In this document: in pieces, positions 13,090 through 24,174 of the stretch | How positions within the stretch are numbered: the stretch's first letter is position 1 | How the letters are laid out: each line of letters opens with the position of its first letter | Source of the DNA: Anopheles merus | Taxonomy: Eukaryota > Arthropoda > Insecta > Diptera > Culicidae | Assembly: GCF_017562075.2 (NCBI RefSeq) | Contig: NC_054084.1 | Location: forward strand, 13,220,798-13,284,797 | Length of the DNA: 64,000 nt | Reading direction: 5' to 3' | Notes under the pieces: model-generated | The model's database searches: none | The model's input: only the letters and a program-made list of their open reading frames with translations | What the model was told of the DNA's origin: nothing | Translations under genes and position numbers: made by a program

Positions 13090-14100
13090 TAGAACTCGTA
13101 TCCTCCCTTAAACGTAACCTCAGGAGTCCCTCAGGGCAGCAATCTTGGACCTTTGCTCTTCAAACTGTACCTGAAGGACCTGTCGCTTATCCTTCCTCCT
13201 GACTGCCACCTCTTATATGCAGATGACGCTAAACTCTTCCTACCCGTTAAGGATCGAAGCGATCAATTGCAACTCCAAGGGATCCTGGGCCAGTTTTCTT
13301 CGTGGTGTTCCAAAATTGCCGCGAACTAAGTATCTAAAAATGCGTCACAATTACTTTCAGTCGACTGCGCGAGCCTCTTATTTTCGACTATAAAATGAAC
13401 AACAGAACATTAGAGCGTAAAAACAGTGTTTGCGACCTCGGAATAATATTGGAAGTCAAACTTAAGTACAATCTCCAGTTGGACAGCGTGGTTACTAGAG
13501 GCATCAGTTGATTGCCTTCTTTCCAAGTTGACCCATGAGTTCCGTGACCCGGTAGTCAAAAAGATGCTGTATTGCTCTTTAGTGCGACCTTTGCTTGAAA
13601 ACGCATCCGTTGTTTGGTGGCCATCCGTATCTCTCGAAACAGCTCGCCTTGAGTCCGTCCAACGTAAAGCCACTTGACTCGCCCTATGCCCTATGGAATG
13701 GTCATCATTACCCTACACGCTGTGCCCTGCTCGGCATTATTTCTCTCCATCGTGACGCACAAATTACCTTCATTGCGGATCTACTCTGCTACCGCATTGA
13801 CTGCTCTACTCGTCTCGCTACAATCAACCACTACCTATCTGCAAGAACGCTTCGTTCCAGGGATCTGAACGCCATAGAGGACCGTCGTTCACGTTCCCGT
13901 CGCCGTGATCCTCGCTATGTGATGTGCGTCGTTCATTCGAACCTGGAATGTCGCACACTGAGTTCCTCAATAGTACTCGCCATGCACGCTAGTTTCTTGT
14001 GTTACTTTTACTATTTGTTTCCTGTTGTATTAGGTTAAGCCTTAGAGTGTAATTTGGTTTGAAAGGGCCAACAAGGTCCATTAAACTGAATTGAATGAAA
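13090..14100 (+). mobile_element. LINE 3' part (CR1/Jockey-like), degenerate
   Basis: The plus strand reads NVTSGVPQGSNLGPLLFKLY, then CHLLYADDAKLFLPVKDRSD with the YADD catalytic motif near 13,210-13,235, then FSSWCSKIAAN. Frame changes follow, then THEFRDPVVKKMLYCSLVRP near 13,530-13,590 and ARLESVQRKAT. The terminal motif is INHYLSARTLRSRDLNAIED near 13,820-13,880. The order matches the reverse-transcriptase fingers, palm and carboxy terminus of CR1/Jockey-type LINEs. The 3' end appears intact, with AAGGTCCATTAAACTGAATT followed by TGAAA-type short repeats. The 5' part is missing and stops are frequent, so it is a dead 5'-truncated insertion. Confidence 0.85.
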
Positions 14101-16801
14101 TGAAATGAAACTCGAATAATAAATAAATATTGACATTGTGCTTCTCCCAAAAGCATCTTATAATATCATCATGCTCTGTTGCCTATATTTTAATAGATTT
14201 TATGTTTTATTTATCAAATACCCTTTGTAGATAACATTTTAAACTCCATAAATATCTTCTAATTTATAAAAAAAACACACCTTGATAAAATAAAACTCTT
14301 CTCCTACCAGCCAGTCGTGCCTACAATCCTTCCTACGAACTAACATTCAATAAACTGGCCAATGTACAACGACGATACGGAAAGTCGGATAAAAACAGTC
14401 CAATCCCGATCGAGATCACCTATTGATACACCGATATTGCCGCAAATAGAAAAATATGGTCTTATAAATTCAATTCCACCGGTGAGAATTATTAGATTTC
14501 CATGCACATTTCACCCAGTAACCTCCAATCCCCGGATACTGCATCACTTTCAGTTAAAGCTTGTTGGAGCGCCCCCAGTTTGGCCGTATGTCTTCCCCTT
14601 TTTGAGTGTGCGGTTTTATTTTCATTCATAAATTTCCCATCATTATTGAGAGCTGTTGAGGCGGGTTGGTTAGTTGGTTGGTTGGCGGAGCATTGCCACC
14701 TGCCAAAAGGACACGACCATTTGACCTGGCAACAAACCGGCTGTGGTGGTAAAGAAAAAGGGAAAAAGGCGTATAAATGTTCCGATGCAATGGCTCTTCC
14801 GATCTCGATATCTTCAGGTGTGCAAGATAAAATCCCCTCGCAAAAACGTGAGGGGGAAAAACATATCCGTTTTTATTTCGCTGAGGATAAATCCGGGAAC
14901 CCAAGCAAAGCAAAAGGATAATGGGTGGGAATGAAAAATAGGGTAAAAACGGGAAGCCCACAATTCCCCCCGGAGAGAAAACAGCGTATTTTTCTCGCCC
15001 TCCTTTTGTGCGATAACTCAGAATTTAGCGCATAATCTGCTTCCCTGGCAGAGGGTTACGGCAGAGCGGAAAAAAAGGTTGAAAAAAATACGGTAATGCA
15101 TTTTTTTGTTGTTGCTGTATCAGTACGCGTAAAGGGAGCAAAAAGCCACCATAGCTTATATCCTTATGCCGAACAGATAAAGCCAATAACGAACGGATAT
15201 GGTGGAGCCGATCGGCGGAAGGAAAATTGATAAACTTTGAGCCTAAAACTCCCGCCCGCCCAAATGGTAATGACTCGAGGGATGGGGAGGGATGATATCG
15301 CAATGGCTGTCGGTTTGCCGTCCCTGTTCGGGTGAGGTTGCCCTACTCGGGAAGCGTTTTAAACACTACCGCACCACCAACAACCCCCTTCCCCTCCACC
15401 CTCCCAAACATGCGATCCCTCTCATGCTCATTTGCGAAGAAAGTTTATCGATTGGATGTCTCAAAATCGATTTCAATTTCACACTTTCCCGTTTCGCGAA
15501 CCGGGGAACCGAGGCGGACACAAACAGTGTGAAGGAAACCGTTCTTAAAACATTTGCCAACGTCAAAGTTTTGGAAGACTTTGAAGGGAAGACTATTGGA
15601 TGATGGGATATCATCCCCCATGCTGCCATCCGATCCCGCGAGGTGTCGAGACAATTTCCAATAAGTCTCGCCTAATCAATTCGTGAAAGTTTGCCCCGTG
15701 GCGTTACAATTCCTGAGGCTGTGCTGGGGAGGGGGGGGGGGGGGGGCGCTTAGCTGGTGCTGGTGCATATTAGCCATGTGCGATTACAATCGAGCTCGAG
15801 GTCGCCGTGGTAAGTTGTAAGCTTCTCATTGCCTAATGATGTAACTTTAGTAACTTTTTCAGTTGGGAAAGCTTATTTTCTGTAACCTTAAGTTAAGGTT
15901 GGTTGTATATAAGTTAATACCAACGTTTAAAAGCATGTGTTTAGAATGTTCAGTAATTCAAGAATAAATTACAATTAGAAATATTTTCACGTTTAAAGTA
16001 GTAGGTAGCTCATGGAAAGAGAAAATTAAAATGGAATAATTTTATGAGAAATTTAAAACACATTCTCTTTCCATGGTTGGTGCAAGGTTGCACCATCATA
16101 AATAACGGAATAGTGTAAATTACAAACACGCAGTTCAGGATAAAGGAATAAATAGCTAAATAAATAAATAACATAAAGCTTCTGATGCTTAAAATGAGCT
16201 CCGGAAGATTAACTTAAAATTGCTTACACTAATGCTGAAATTAGCACTGTGTATTAAAGAAGAGTAAAGCCCACGTAACAGCTTCAGTGAAAATAAATGT
16301 GTAATTTTAGGTTTTCTTAGTATGTTTCATTATGTATTTATCAGAATATGATTAATCGTACATCAAAAGAAAAGATAGATAATTTCCCAACTATGTAGAC
16401 TGCGCGCTTAAGTATTGATCATTTGGTGCTATGGGTCCTTGGAACCAAATCATCTCGACATAATAAAATAATCGGTACTAAATAATGCTCTTGGATTTAA
16501 GTTTCTGCTAGAATTAAACAAAAAGAAACATTTTCAAACAATCGTGTGTCAATTGAACCGCCAATAAAATCCGACATACTGAGCCATCATTTGCCTGTGT
16601 TGTAGAGATTCCAGTCCGAAAAGAAGGCATCTAGCACGGCAGAAAGATTAAAATAAAAATTCTCGGAAGAGCATTCAATTCTCGGAAGAGCATTCAATTT
16701 CAAGGTTTACTTTTGGATCTGAAGGGTGACCCCTATATTAAACTATCTTGAGTAAATGTCTTTTCATACCGCATTTTTTGTTAGCACCTCTTCGTCATCA
16801 A
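14101..16801. other. non-coding stretch
   Basis: No gene supported. It holds a GC-richer block (14,500-15,770), a G homopolymer run at about 15,731-15,747, an inverted repeat at 16,011-16,075 and a 20-bp tandem doublet (GAAGAGCATTCAATTCTCG) near 16,665-16,700. The rest is AT-rich. Confidence 0.45.
16011..16095. repeat. inverted repeats (possible hairpins)
   Basis: CATGGAAAGAGAA at 16,011-16,023 pairs perfectly with TTCTCTTTCCATG at 16,063-16,075 across an AT-rich loop of 39 nt. Immediately downstream TGGTGCAA (16,078-16,085) pairs with TTGCACCA (16,088-16,095). No known microRNA seed was recognised. Confidence 0.6.
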
Positions 16802-16873
16802 TCCCATATTGTCTAGTGGTTAGGATATCCGGCTCTCACCCGGAAGGCCCGGGTTCGATTCCCGGTATGGGAA
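16802..16873 (+). tRNA. tRNA-Glu (anticodon CTC)
   Basis: Identical over all 72 nt to the gene at 12,357, with acceptor stem TCCCATA/TATGGGA, anticodon loop CTCTCAC, T arm CGGGTTCGATTCCCG and discriminator A. The flanks differ from the first copy, so the identity is confined to the gene body. The first T-run (ATTTTTCG) lies about 35 nt downstream. Confidence 0.97.
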
Positions 16874-19800
16874 GCGGTCGCTTTATGTTGCTATAAATTT
16901 ACTCTAATATTTTTCGTTTTAGATCAAACAGCGTGGTAAAACAATTTGATGTTCAATGATAAATACAGTTATTATAAGTTCCTATTATAAGTTTAAACGT
17001 TAAAATTTATAGTGGTTTACTAAACTTAAAAGACAAAATAGTTATCTAGAAGCTCGTGATGTATTATTACAGAAACAGTTCAATAAAATAGTTCATTTCA
17101 AGCATTTAAGGTCAGGCTGTTAGTTTTTAAAATACATGAATATATTTGCAATAAATTCGATTCGATATTGGTTTACCAGGTGACTAGTATAACTGCCTAT
17201 GTTTAAAATATAATGTTTTGCATGTTTTTGTGCGTAAATGAATACACCTGATTCTTTATTATTTATTATTTATTATTGATTGAATTCGTGCGTTCAACTG
17301 AACGGCCATCTAACTTATGGTCGAACATTTTAGTACACACATAAGAGGAAAACTGAAATTACACTCTTCAATCCTCTCAAATCAATTCTGTTGAAATACC
17401 TAATGAATTCTACTGAGGGCATAAATTGATAACATTCACACTAAACTATGTGACGTTCAAGGTAAACACTGACGCAGCATGTCAAAAGTTGGTCGCTTAG
17501 AGGCAAAATTAAGAAACATGTGGAAACTCTTCTAATGCCACTGCGACACAAACAATGACCTGGATGAATATAAATCAGACTAACATTCAGAATACCGTAT
17601 GATGAATTAGATAGTCATATGATGCTCAAATCTTTCTCCTTTATGATTTATCTTCACCACAAAATTAAAAAAAAAACAAAAGGTTTCATTCCTGGCAAGC
17701 ATTCAATTATTCCATAAATACAGATGTCTCCATTAAACATAAGCGATTTCTTCGGGACAGCCAAATCTTCCCTCCCCACCATACGATCCAAACGAAGAGC
17801 GAAAGCACAAAATGGCACAGACAGCAACAAAAACAACAACAAAAACCTTTCACCATTCAAGCACAACTAAGCTTACGGAGAATTTGTCAGCACACGTCGC
17901 ATCGAATGGACTGTCCCCGGCACGACAGCGGCTGCCATTTCCGGTGAACGAAAGTCACCTGATTGATTTATGGTTTTGGCTGTATTCTACTTGTCTGCAC
18001 TCTTCGTGGGAGTTGCGTTGCGCAGCGAGAAGATTCGTGGCTCTGGCGTGTCGTGTGCTAACTCAAAAAAAAAAAAAAAAAACACTCCCGAAACGCAACA
18101 AAGCATCACCGAATCTCCTTTAATTCTGCCCTAGAACTCCACCGGTCGCACACGTCAAAACGGCAAACAGCCACCTGCATAACTGAATTAACTTGTTCCG
18201 GTGAGTCCGTTCCCACGAATGCATGCTGACAGCATTTCATACCTCGTACCCTCGCGTGTGCTCCCGTGAACCCACGTGCGGATCCTTCAGACGCTGTGTT
18301 CCACTACAGGTCAACACGCCGTGGTCTGTGGAGCTTTATGACGGTTGACAAAATTAAACACGATATTAATCCTCAGGAGCGCTGTAATTCTTCTGTCCCA
18401 CGCTTTTATAGCGCCGATCCCGGTGGTGAAGAACGTGTCCGGTACTGGTCTGGTACCGGAAACTATGTCAGTTCGCTCAATGCAGGCGGTTCGGTCACGT
18501 GATAAACACCGGCTTCGCGACAATATTCCCCAAGCGTCACGGCAAGGATGGGTCAAAAGCTGTACACTACTTTCCACAACCGCTGATCGGAACCGCTTTC
18601 CTCGGAAAGCTTGGCAGCAAACAATAAAAACAAAAACACGTGCCACAATGTGGTGGAATGAAAAATTTATTTGAAAATTTTGTTTTACGTGCAAAACGTG
18701 CGCCCAAAAGTCCTGAAACGGTGCAGCTGGTGAAGGTGGTCGAGAATCGTTGTTTTTCCCCGAAGAGGGGGGGATAGTAGTATGGCACGATCGCACAATT
18801 GTGAACTTCGAACGCGGCATTTACCATTCATGTATGCAAAACTATTGCATCATCGAGGGGACGCGCGAACGTGGCTTCCTCTTTTCGCGGCACAAATGCT
18901 AATGGAGGCGCCCAGTTTGGCACAGTTTGGCACAGCGTTGGCAGCACCCGCACACAGCGCGACAAACACGAACGACAAACAAATTGCGTACGATCGGTAT
19001 TAAGAATAAAGCAGTCAAGATGGTAGCGTATGTCACTGTGTACGCCATCCACTGGAACCACGTTTGCCGTGTCCATCAAAGGACGGTTTTGCTAGCGCAA
19101 AGAGCTTTTATTTAACGGTCGGAAACACACGCATCACAGCGAGACACGATGCCGGGCTTAACATCATTAGCGACCGAGCGGATGGGTAGAAATATGTTTC
19201 TACATTTCCGTAATGAACGACTGTATCCGGGGCTTGCTGGTTTGTCACGGACAGGCGGAAGCGCAAGCTGGAGAAATTATTTTGATCATGCGTAGGTCAT
19301 GAACATTGCGCTCTAGCGTGGCGGTTCGTTTATGGTAATGCCCGCGTTGATTGATGTGTAGTCTCTCGTTTATAACAAGATTTTTTTAATTTAAAATAAA
19401 TCCATCTGATTTAGATTTAGTTATAAAATGTGAAGTAAACTCGTAAATTCGATGTTTCTTGGGAGGAATATGATTTTACAAATAAATTTAACACTTATCT
19501 TTTTCCGTAAACTAATTAATTGTTTACGTTTTAAGCAGATTAATAGAACGCTGTTCAAATAAAACATTACTGTTATAAGACTTTTTTTAAACATGGTTTT
19601 TGAACTCAAATATAATAAATAATAATACTGAATGAAAAGGGTAAAGATGTAAGAAATGGTAGAATTAATGAGAAAATTAAGATAACTGTATCTCTTTCGA
19701 AGAATCACTAGGAAAATCAATGCAAATTGTACATTTGCATAAAGACAATCGTAAGAGCTAATGCAGTTTTTAGAATAAAACCAGAACTTGAATGCAATGT

Positions 19801-20246
19801 GACTTGTGCTTACATATAAATGTTTAAATATTGTAAAGTTCAACCTATTCTAACCATCTAATCGTAACAAAACACTCAATTGGAAATAAGTACTAATCCT
19901 TGTCTAAAGCCTGATCAACGTGACTGGCTGGCTATGAAGAGTTATGCGAAATTTTGCAAAAATAAAACGACTTCAAATACATTATTTTATTTCAAGAAAG
20001 ATGCAGTATAAACCATACATTCCAGTAAACCATAGCATTACTTTTGTTAATACTGCAACAAGCACACGAAATCGTGCCGACTCGTGCACCGAAGTTGTGC
20101 AATCGAAGGCGAAAATTGTCTTATTAAATTGGACAGAGTAGCTTACACCATCTGACGTGTGAACAAGTGGTAGACAGCGGTGTCTATTCAAAACGACTAT
20201 TGTTATAAAGTGGATAGTTGTTTATTGGACTGGTAAACCCTGTAAT
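16874..20246. other. non-coding stretch
   Basis: AT-rich at 16,880-17,650 (with a TTATTA-type microsatellite near 17,257-17,277) and at 19,380-20,240. It is more balanced at 17,750-19,370. ORFs such as 18,311-18,820 on the minus strand have no domain, no signal and no splice support. No gene called. Confidence 0.45.
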
Positions 20247-20301
20247 GGTACAGGCAGGCCTTGACCGACAACGGTTGTTGTGCCAAATGAAGAGGAAGAA
20301 G
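20247..20301 (+). mobile_element. SINE 3' fragment, tail type B
   Basis: Only the 3' end is present: GGTACAGGCAGGCCTTGACC followed by GACAACGGTTGTTG and a damaged GAA-type tail. It matches the 3' ends of the full copies at 20,380-20,590 (minus) and 31,025-31,234 (plus). Confidence 0.8.
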
Positions 20302-20379
20302 TTATTAGCACTGAGGCAAGCCAAGACCGCAAAGCGGTTGCAGCACCAGATAAGTAAAGTAAATAAAGTAATTATTGGC

Positions 20380-20590
20380 TTCTTCTTCTTCTTCTTCTTT
20401 GGCTCAACAACTGATGCCGGTCAAGGCCTACCAACCCACTTGTGGGATTGGCTTTCAGTGACTTATTGATTTCCCCCCATAGCAGGATAGTCAGTCCTAC
20501 GTATGGCGGCACGGTCTATTTGGGGCTTGAACCCATGACGGGCATGTTATTAGTCGTACGAGTTGACGACTGTACCATGAGACCGGCTCT
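20380..20590 (-). mobile_element. SINE, tRNA-headed, tail type B
   Basis: Full-length copy on the minus strand. The head begins AGCCGGTCTCATGGTACAGT. The B box is GGTTCAAGCCCC. The body contains GACCGTGCCGCCATACGTAG, and the 3' end is CAACAGTTGTTG-like sequence followed by a (GAA)n tail, seen as (TTC)n on the plus strand at 20,380-20,399. The A and B boxes look intact. Confidence 0.9.
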
Positions 20591-23272
20591 AAAATATTAT
20601 TGGCTAATTATTGGCACTAGGGGTAAAAAGCCGTACTTAATAATCGATGTAATATTCACTAAATGTGTTAAAATTATGTATAAAAGTCCTTGTTTAATGT
20701 CATTAAATAATCAAATTGCTACCTCAAATATATTGGTAAAATATCTTTATCACAATGTTCTTATTTGGTTAAACAAATTGTGGCTTCTGAACGTTCCCGG
20801 CGAGCTATATTTTACTCGGAACGAACGGTTCAAATAGGCCGTAATGCTGAGGTGAACTTGCAACAGCTTTGAAAATGTTCTCGTGCACAACAATAAATAC
20901 TTCATGACAAAGAATTGTTAATAATCGAACAATTATATTAAAAGTTATATGTATTCGTGTCGAAAGAAAAGAAGAGAATATGGACAAAGTAAGATGTAAT
21001 CAATGAGCTTTTTTGTGCGTTGTGATGTTAAAAATTTGCAGAAGGTATTTGTAATTGTTTTTTTTTTTTAATTTCAATGTTTTACTATGATTTCTCCTTT
21101 GTTATTTTTGTTATTTGCAATACATTTTGAAATATTTAGAACAAAAAAAGGACTTCAATATGAACTTTCCATAGAGCTAAATTAGGATAGGTCCAAAACG
21201 TCTCTTCTACTACCAAATCTTTGATTGAATTAAGTGCTGCTTAGAAGAAAAGAAATTACTGCCCGTATCAAAAGCTTCAAGGTACTTTGGAACCGATTTG
21301 CGTATCATTTCAAAACAACCACCAAACTCTTTGCATTGTGGTACAAGTACATCAAACCACTCCTCATCCACGCTTACCTTGGCTGAATGCCACTCGTTCC
21401 CTTCGTTGGTAATCCCTGTTCAAACAGCATCTCTCGGTAAGATAAGCCTATCCCATTACCCCCTTTGTCCTTCCACAAGGCGGATGGAACACAACATCCA
21501 AGTGCGCCAGAGGCCAGAGACCATGGCCACCCAGTGCCGGCTAATGCCATTGCACTCCGCTCCGCAGTGTTGGCACCGGAGTGCATCCATTCGTATTGCT
21601 GCAAAACAAACAAACCCCAAGTGGCACCCGTATGCGGATAGGCAAAATGTTACCTTTTGTAGCATAATTGCTTTCTAATGGTGCTCAACACCCCAGACGG
21701 GGTTGAGAGGGGAGGACCATGTTTGCGGGTCCTGTTTACCGAAAGCGCGCGCATACAAACAAAAGCACAACACGCGATTCGCGTAAGTGTTGATGCTCTT
21801 CACACGCTAATTATACCATCTTAGTAGCCTTTTTATTTGCCATTCATTCGCTCATTATCGCTACTGCTGCCCTTTGCTCTCACTCATTGTACACACACAC
21901 ACTCTCTCTCTCACACACACTCTTCTATGAAAGTGTTTTATGCGATGGTGGATGTCGTGTTCCGGTTTCCTGTGGGAGTTTTATCTCGCACAACCGTCTT
22001 ACCAGTGCCCTACCCTCAAGACGGCACGCAATCCCAGCCGGCCACCGGGAATGATCTTGACCGACTATCTACCCGCTGCCGACGAAACGCCCCGCGGCCT
22101 TTCATAAGAGGAGGGAAGGGGGCACTCCTAACACTCCTCCTCCACCATCGTCGGTAAGATCCGCCGTACAAGACATTGGCACCTGCTCTGATGACGTTTT
22201 GTTGTTTCGCTGTGTCAACTGTGTTTGTATGCCCCATCTTCCGCCCTTGCCGTTGAGCACCTTTCGAGCAGGCATGGCAGGGTAAAGGGGAAAGGTGTCG
22301 GACGAAGACGGTCAGTCGGTGAACGTGTCCACCGTCGGTGGCTATAAATTACCGGGCATGTGTGACGTACGACGGTCGCGTCGGCGTTCCCTTTATCGTG
22401 CTGGTGCGGAGCGGCTACCACCCCAACCGGCTAACAAGTGGGCAGTGTCGGGTTTCCTCCCTTAATGAGTGTATGAGTGGATTCAGCTCAGCAAGCGGTT
22501 TCGCTGTAAGCCGGTAACGAAATTAAAGAATCGTTGAGATGCGTACAAGATGCTCGTAATGCGCGGTGAACATTGAACGCGCAGGGCGACAGCAGGTGGT
22601 CAAAATGTTACTAGGGATAATGATTTTACGGAAATAAACATTTTAAGACGATACCAGGAAAGCATTGGAACGTTACTTTCATTATTTTTTTGTATAAACT
22701 TGTTAACACTACTTAAATTCACCTGTGCCACACTTTGTCCACTGCGCAAATGTCACCAACATCTGGGCAAACGCAATTCATGCCCAGTCTTCAACCCTTA
22801 AGGAGGTCATCTATAAAAAGAAAGCGTAAACATGACCTTCACCAATGACTAATTTTGTACCCAATTCATCTTAACGCCTTAACCATCATTATGATCCACA
22901 ACAACACCAACGACACTGACGCTCTGGGACGTCCTCCTGTACTATCACGGCTTTCCCTTTTTTGCTCTCTCGCTCTGTCTCTCTCGCAATATCTTACTTG
23001 TACTGTTCACCACCATCACCCCCACCACGCAGACAATAAATATTAACCCTCTTAAGTCAACTCCCACTGGTCGTTCCCTCAATCCACCGTTCATCTCCTG
23101 CATCGCCCAACCGACACTGTCGTTATGGCCACGAAAATCCCTGCGGCGCAAAGCCGCCACCATAAAAATAGGTACTTGTCTATCGTGCATTATCATTTCG
23201 CCGCTCGAAACTCCAACAGACGCCCGCGCGCTCGCTGTGTGTGTGTGTCCGCCCGGTGCCCGACCCCCAACA
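20591..23272. other. non-coding stretch upstream of the leucine-rich-repeat gene
   Basis: AT-rich to about 21,280, then GC-richer with CA/CT runs near 21,890-21,930 and 22,965-22,990. No coding exon is supported. The GC-rich 21,300-23,270 block is the likely upstream regulatory region of the gene at 24,175, which is an inference from position only. Confidence 0.4.
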
Positions 23273-23306
23273 CATAAATACAACCCGGCCCGGCGTTGAC
23301 AGTTGA
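23273..23306 (+). promoter_or_regulatory. candidate core promoter of the leucine-rich-repeat gene
   Basis: A TATA-like CATAAATA at 23,273-23,280 lies about 28 bp upstream of TTGACAGTTGACAC, which resembles an arthropod initiator. This would give a leader of about 870 nt if unspliced. The call is based on motif spacing alone; no transcript start is visible in sequence. Confidence 0.25.
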
Positions 23307-23865
23307 CACACAACCGCGCGCCCAGAACCAACGCTATCCACGGAGTGTCCACCGCGCATCGCATTTGCGAAAATTATTCTTCTCGAACGATCCGCGCGCT
23401 ACGGTCGTGTACGCGGTACGTTTGCGTACGTTGAGCTGTTTTCGAGAAAACCCGTTCGGGAGGTGCGTGTGTTTCTTGCGTTCTAGCGGCAAAAAGAGCA
23501 GAGCTCGCACAGCCCCCCCTTCTGTAAAAAAACGGGTTTAGTGTGGCGTTTCGCGGGGGCCCACCGCCTGCTGTGACACTTTAAAAAGTGAGCTTAAGTT
23601 TTCCACGGAAACGCAATTTCCAGTGCGCTGCAGGAAGCGTGAGGTGAGAGAAAAAAAACGAGTGCAAAAGAAGGGAAAAAAGTGTAACGAAAAAGTCTGT
23701 AAGCTTGCCACCAAACAGTGGAAACAGTGGAAACAGTGGAAAAGTTTTGGTCTTCAACGTCACCTTCCGCCCCAGCTGGATCTAACCGCGAACCAGCAAT
23801 TGTGAGCCCGAACAAACCAGACTTTTAGTTTTCGGTGTTCGGAAAAAAGACCCGCAAAATCCCCA

Positions 23866-24091
23866 ATGCGAAAAGTCATCGTCGCGCTTTTGACAGTGGG
23901 AAAAGTGTAGTGTAAAATAAAAACAGAGGAACAGTGTCCCGGATTTTCCTTCCCCTTCCCCAATCCCTGTCAACACCTGCCTTGGTGGTGGCGCGGGTGG
24001 CAAATGAATGCTGTTAAATAATTTAAATAAAATTGGCAAAGTTTTATCGTCGCTGCGGCGGTGCAGCACTGAAGCGTGCTCCAAACCGTGA
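23866..24091 (+). promoter_or_regulatory. upstream ORFs in the leader of the leucine-rich-repeat gene
   Basis: Three short ATG-initiated ORFs precede the main start: 23,866-23,910 (14 codons plus stop), 24,004-24,021 (5 plus stop) and 24,008-24,091 (27 plus stop). All end before 24,175. If the leader is unspliced they could lower translation of the main frame. Confidence 0.4.
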
Positions 24092-24174
24092 CGTAACCTC
24101 AAAAATTAAACCCCGTCAGCAGACAGGAGACAACGCCAGAGAGCTCCGACAACTTCCATTCCAAAAAAGCAGCT

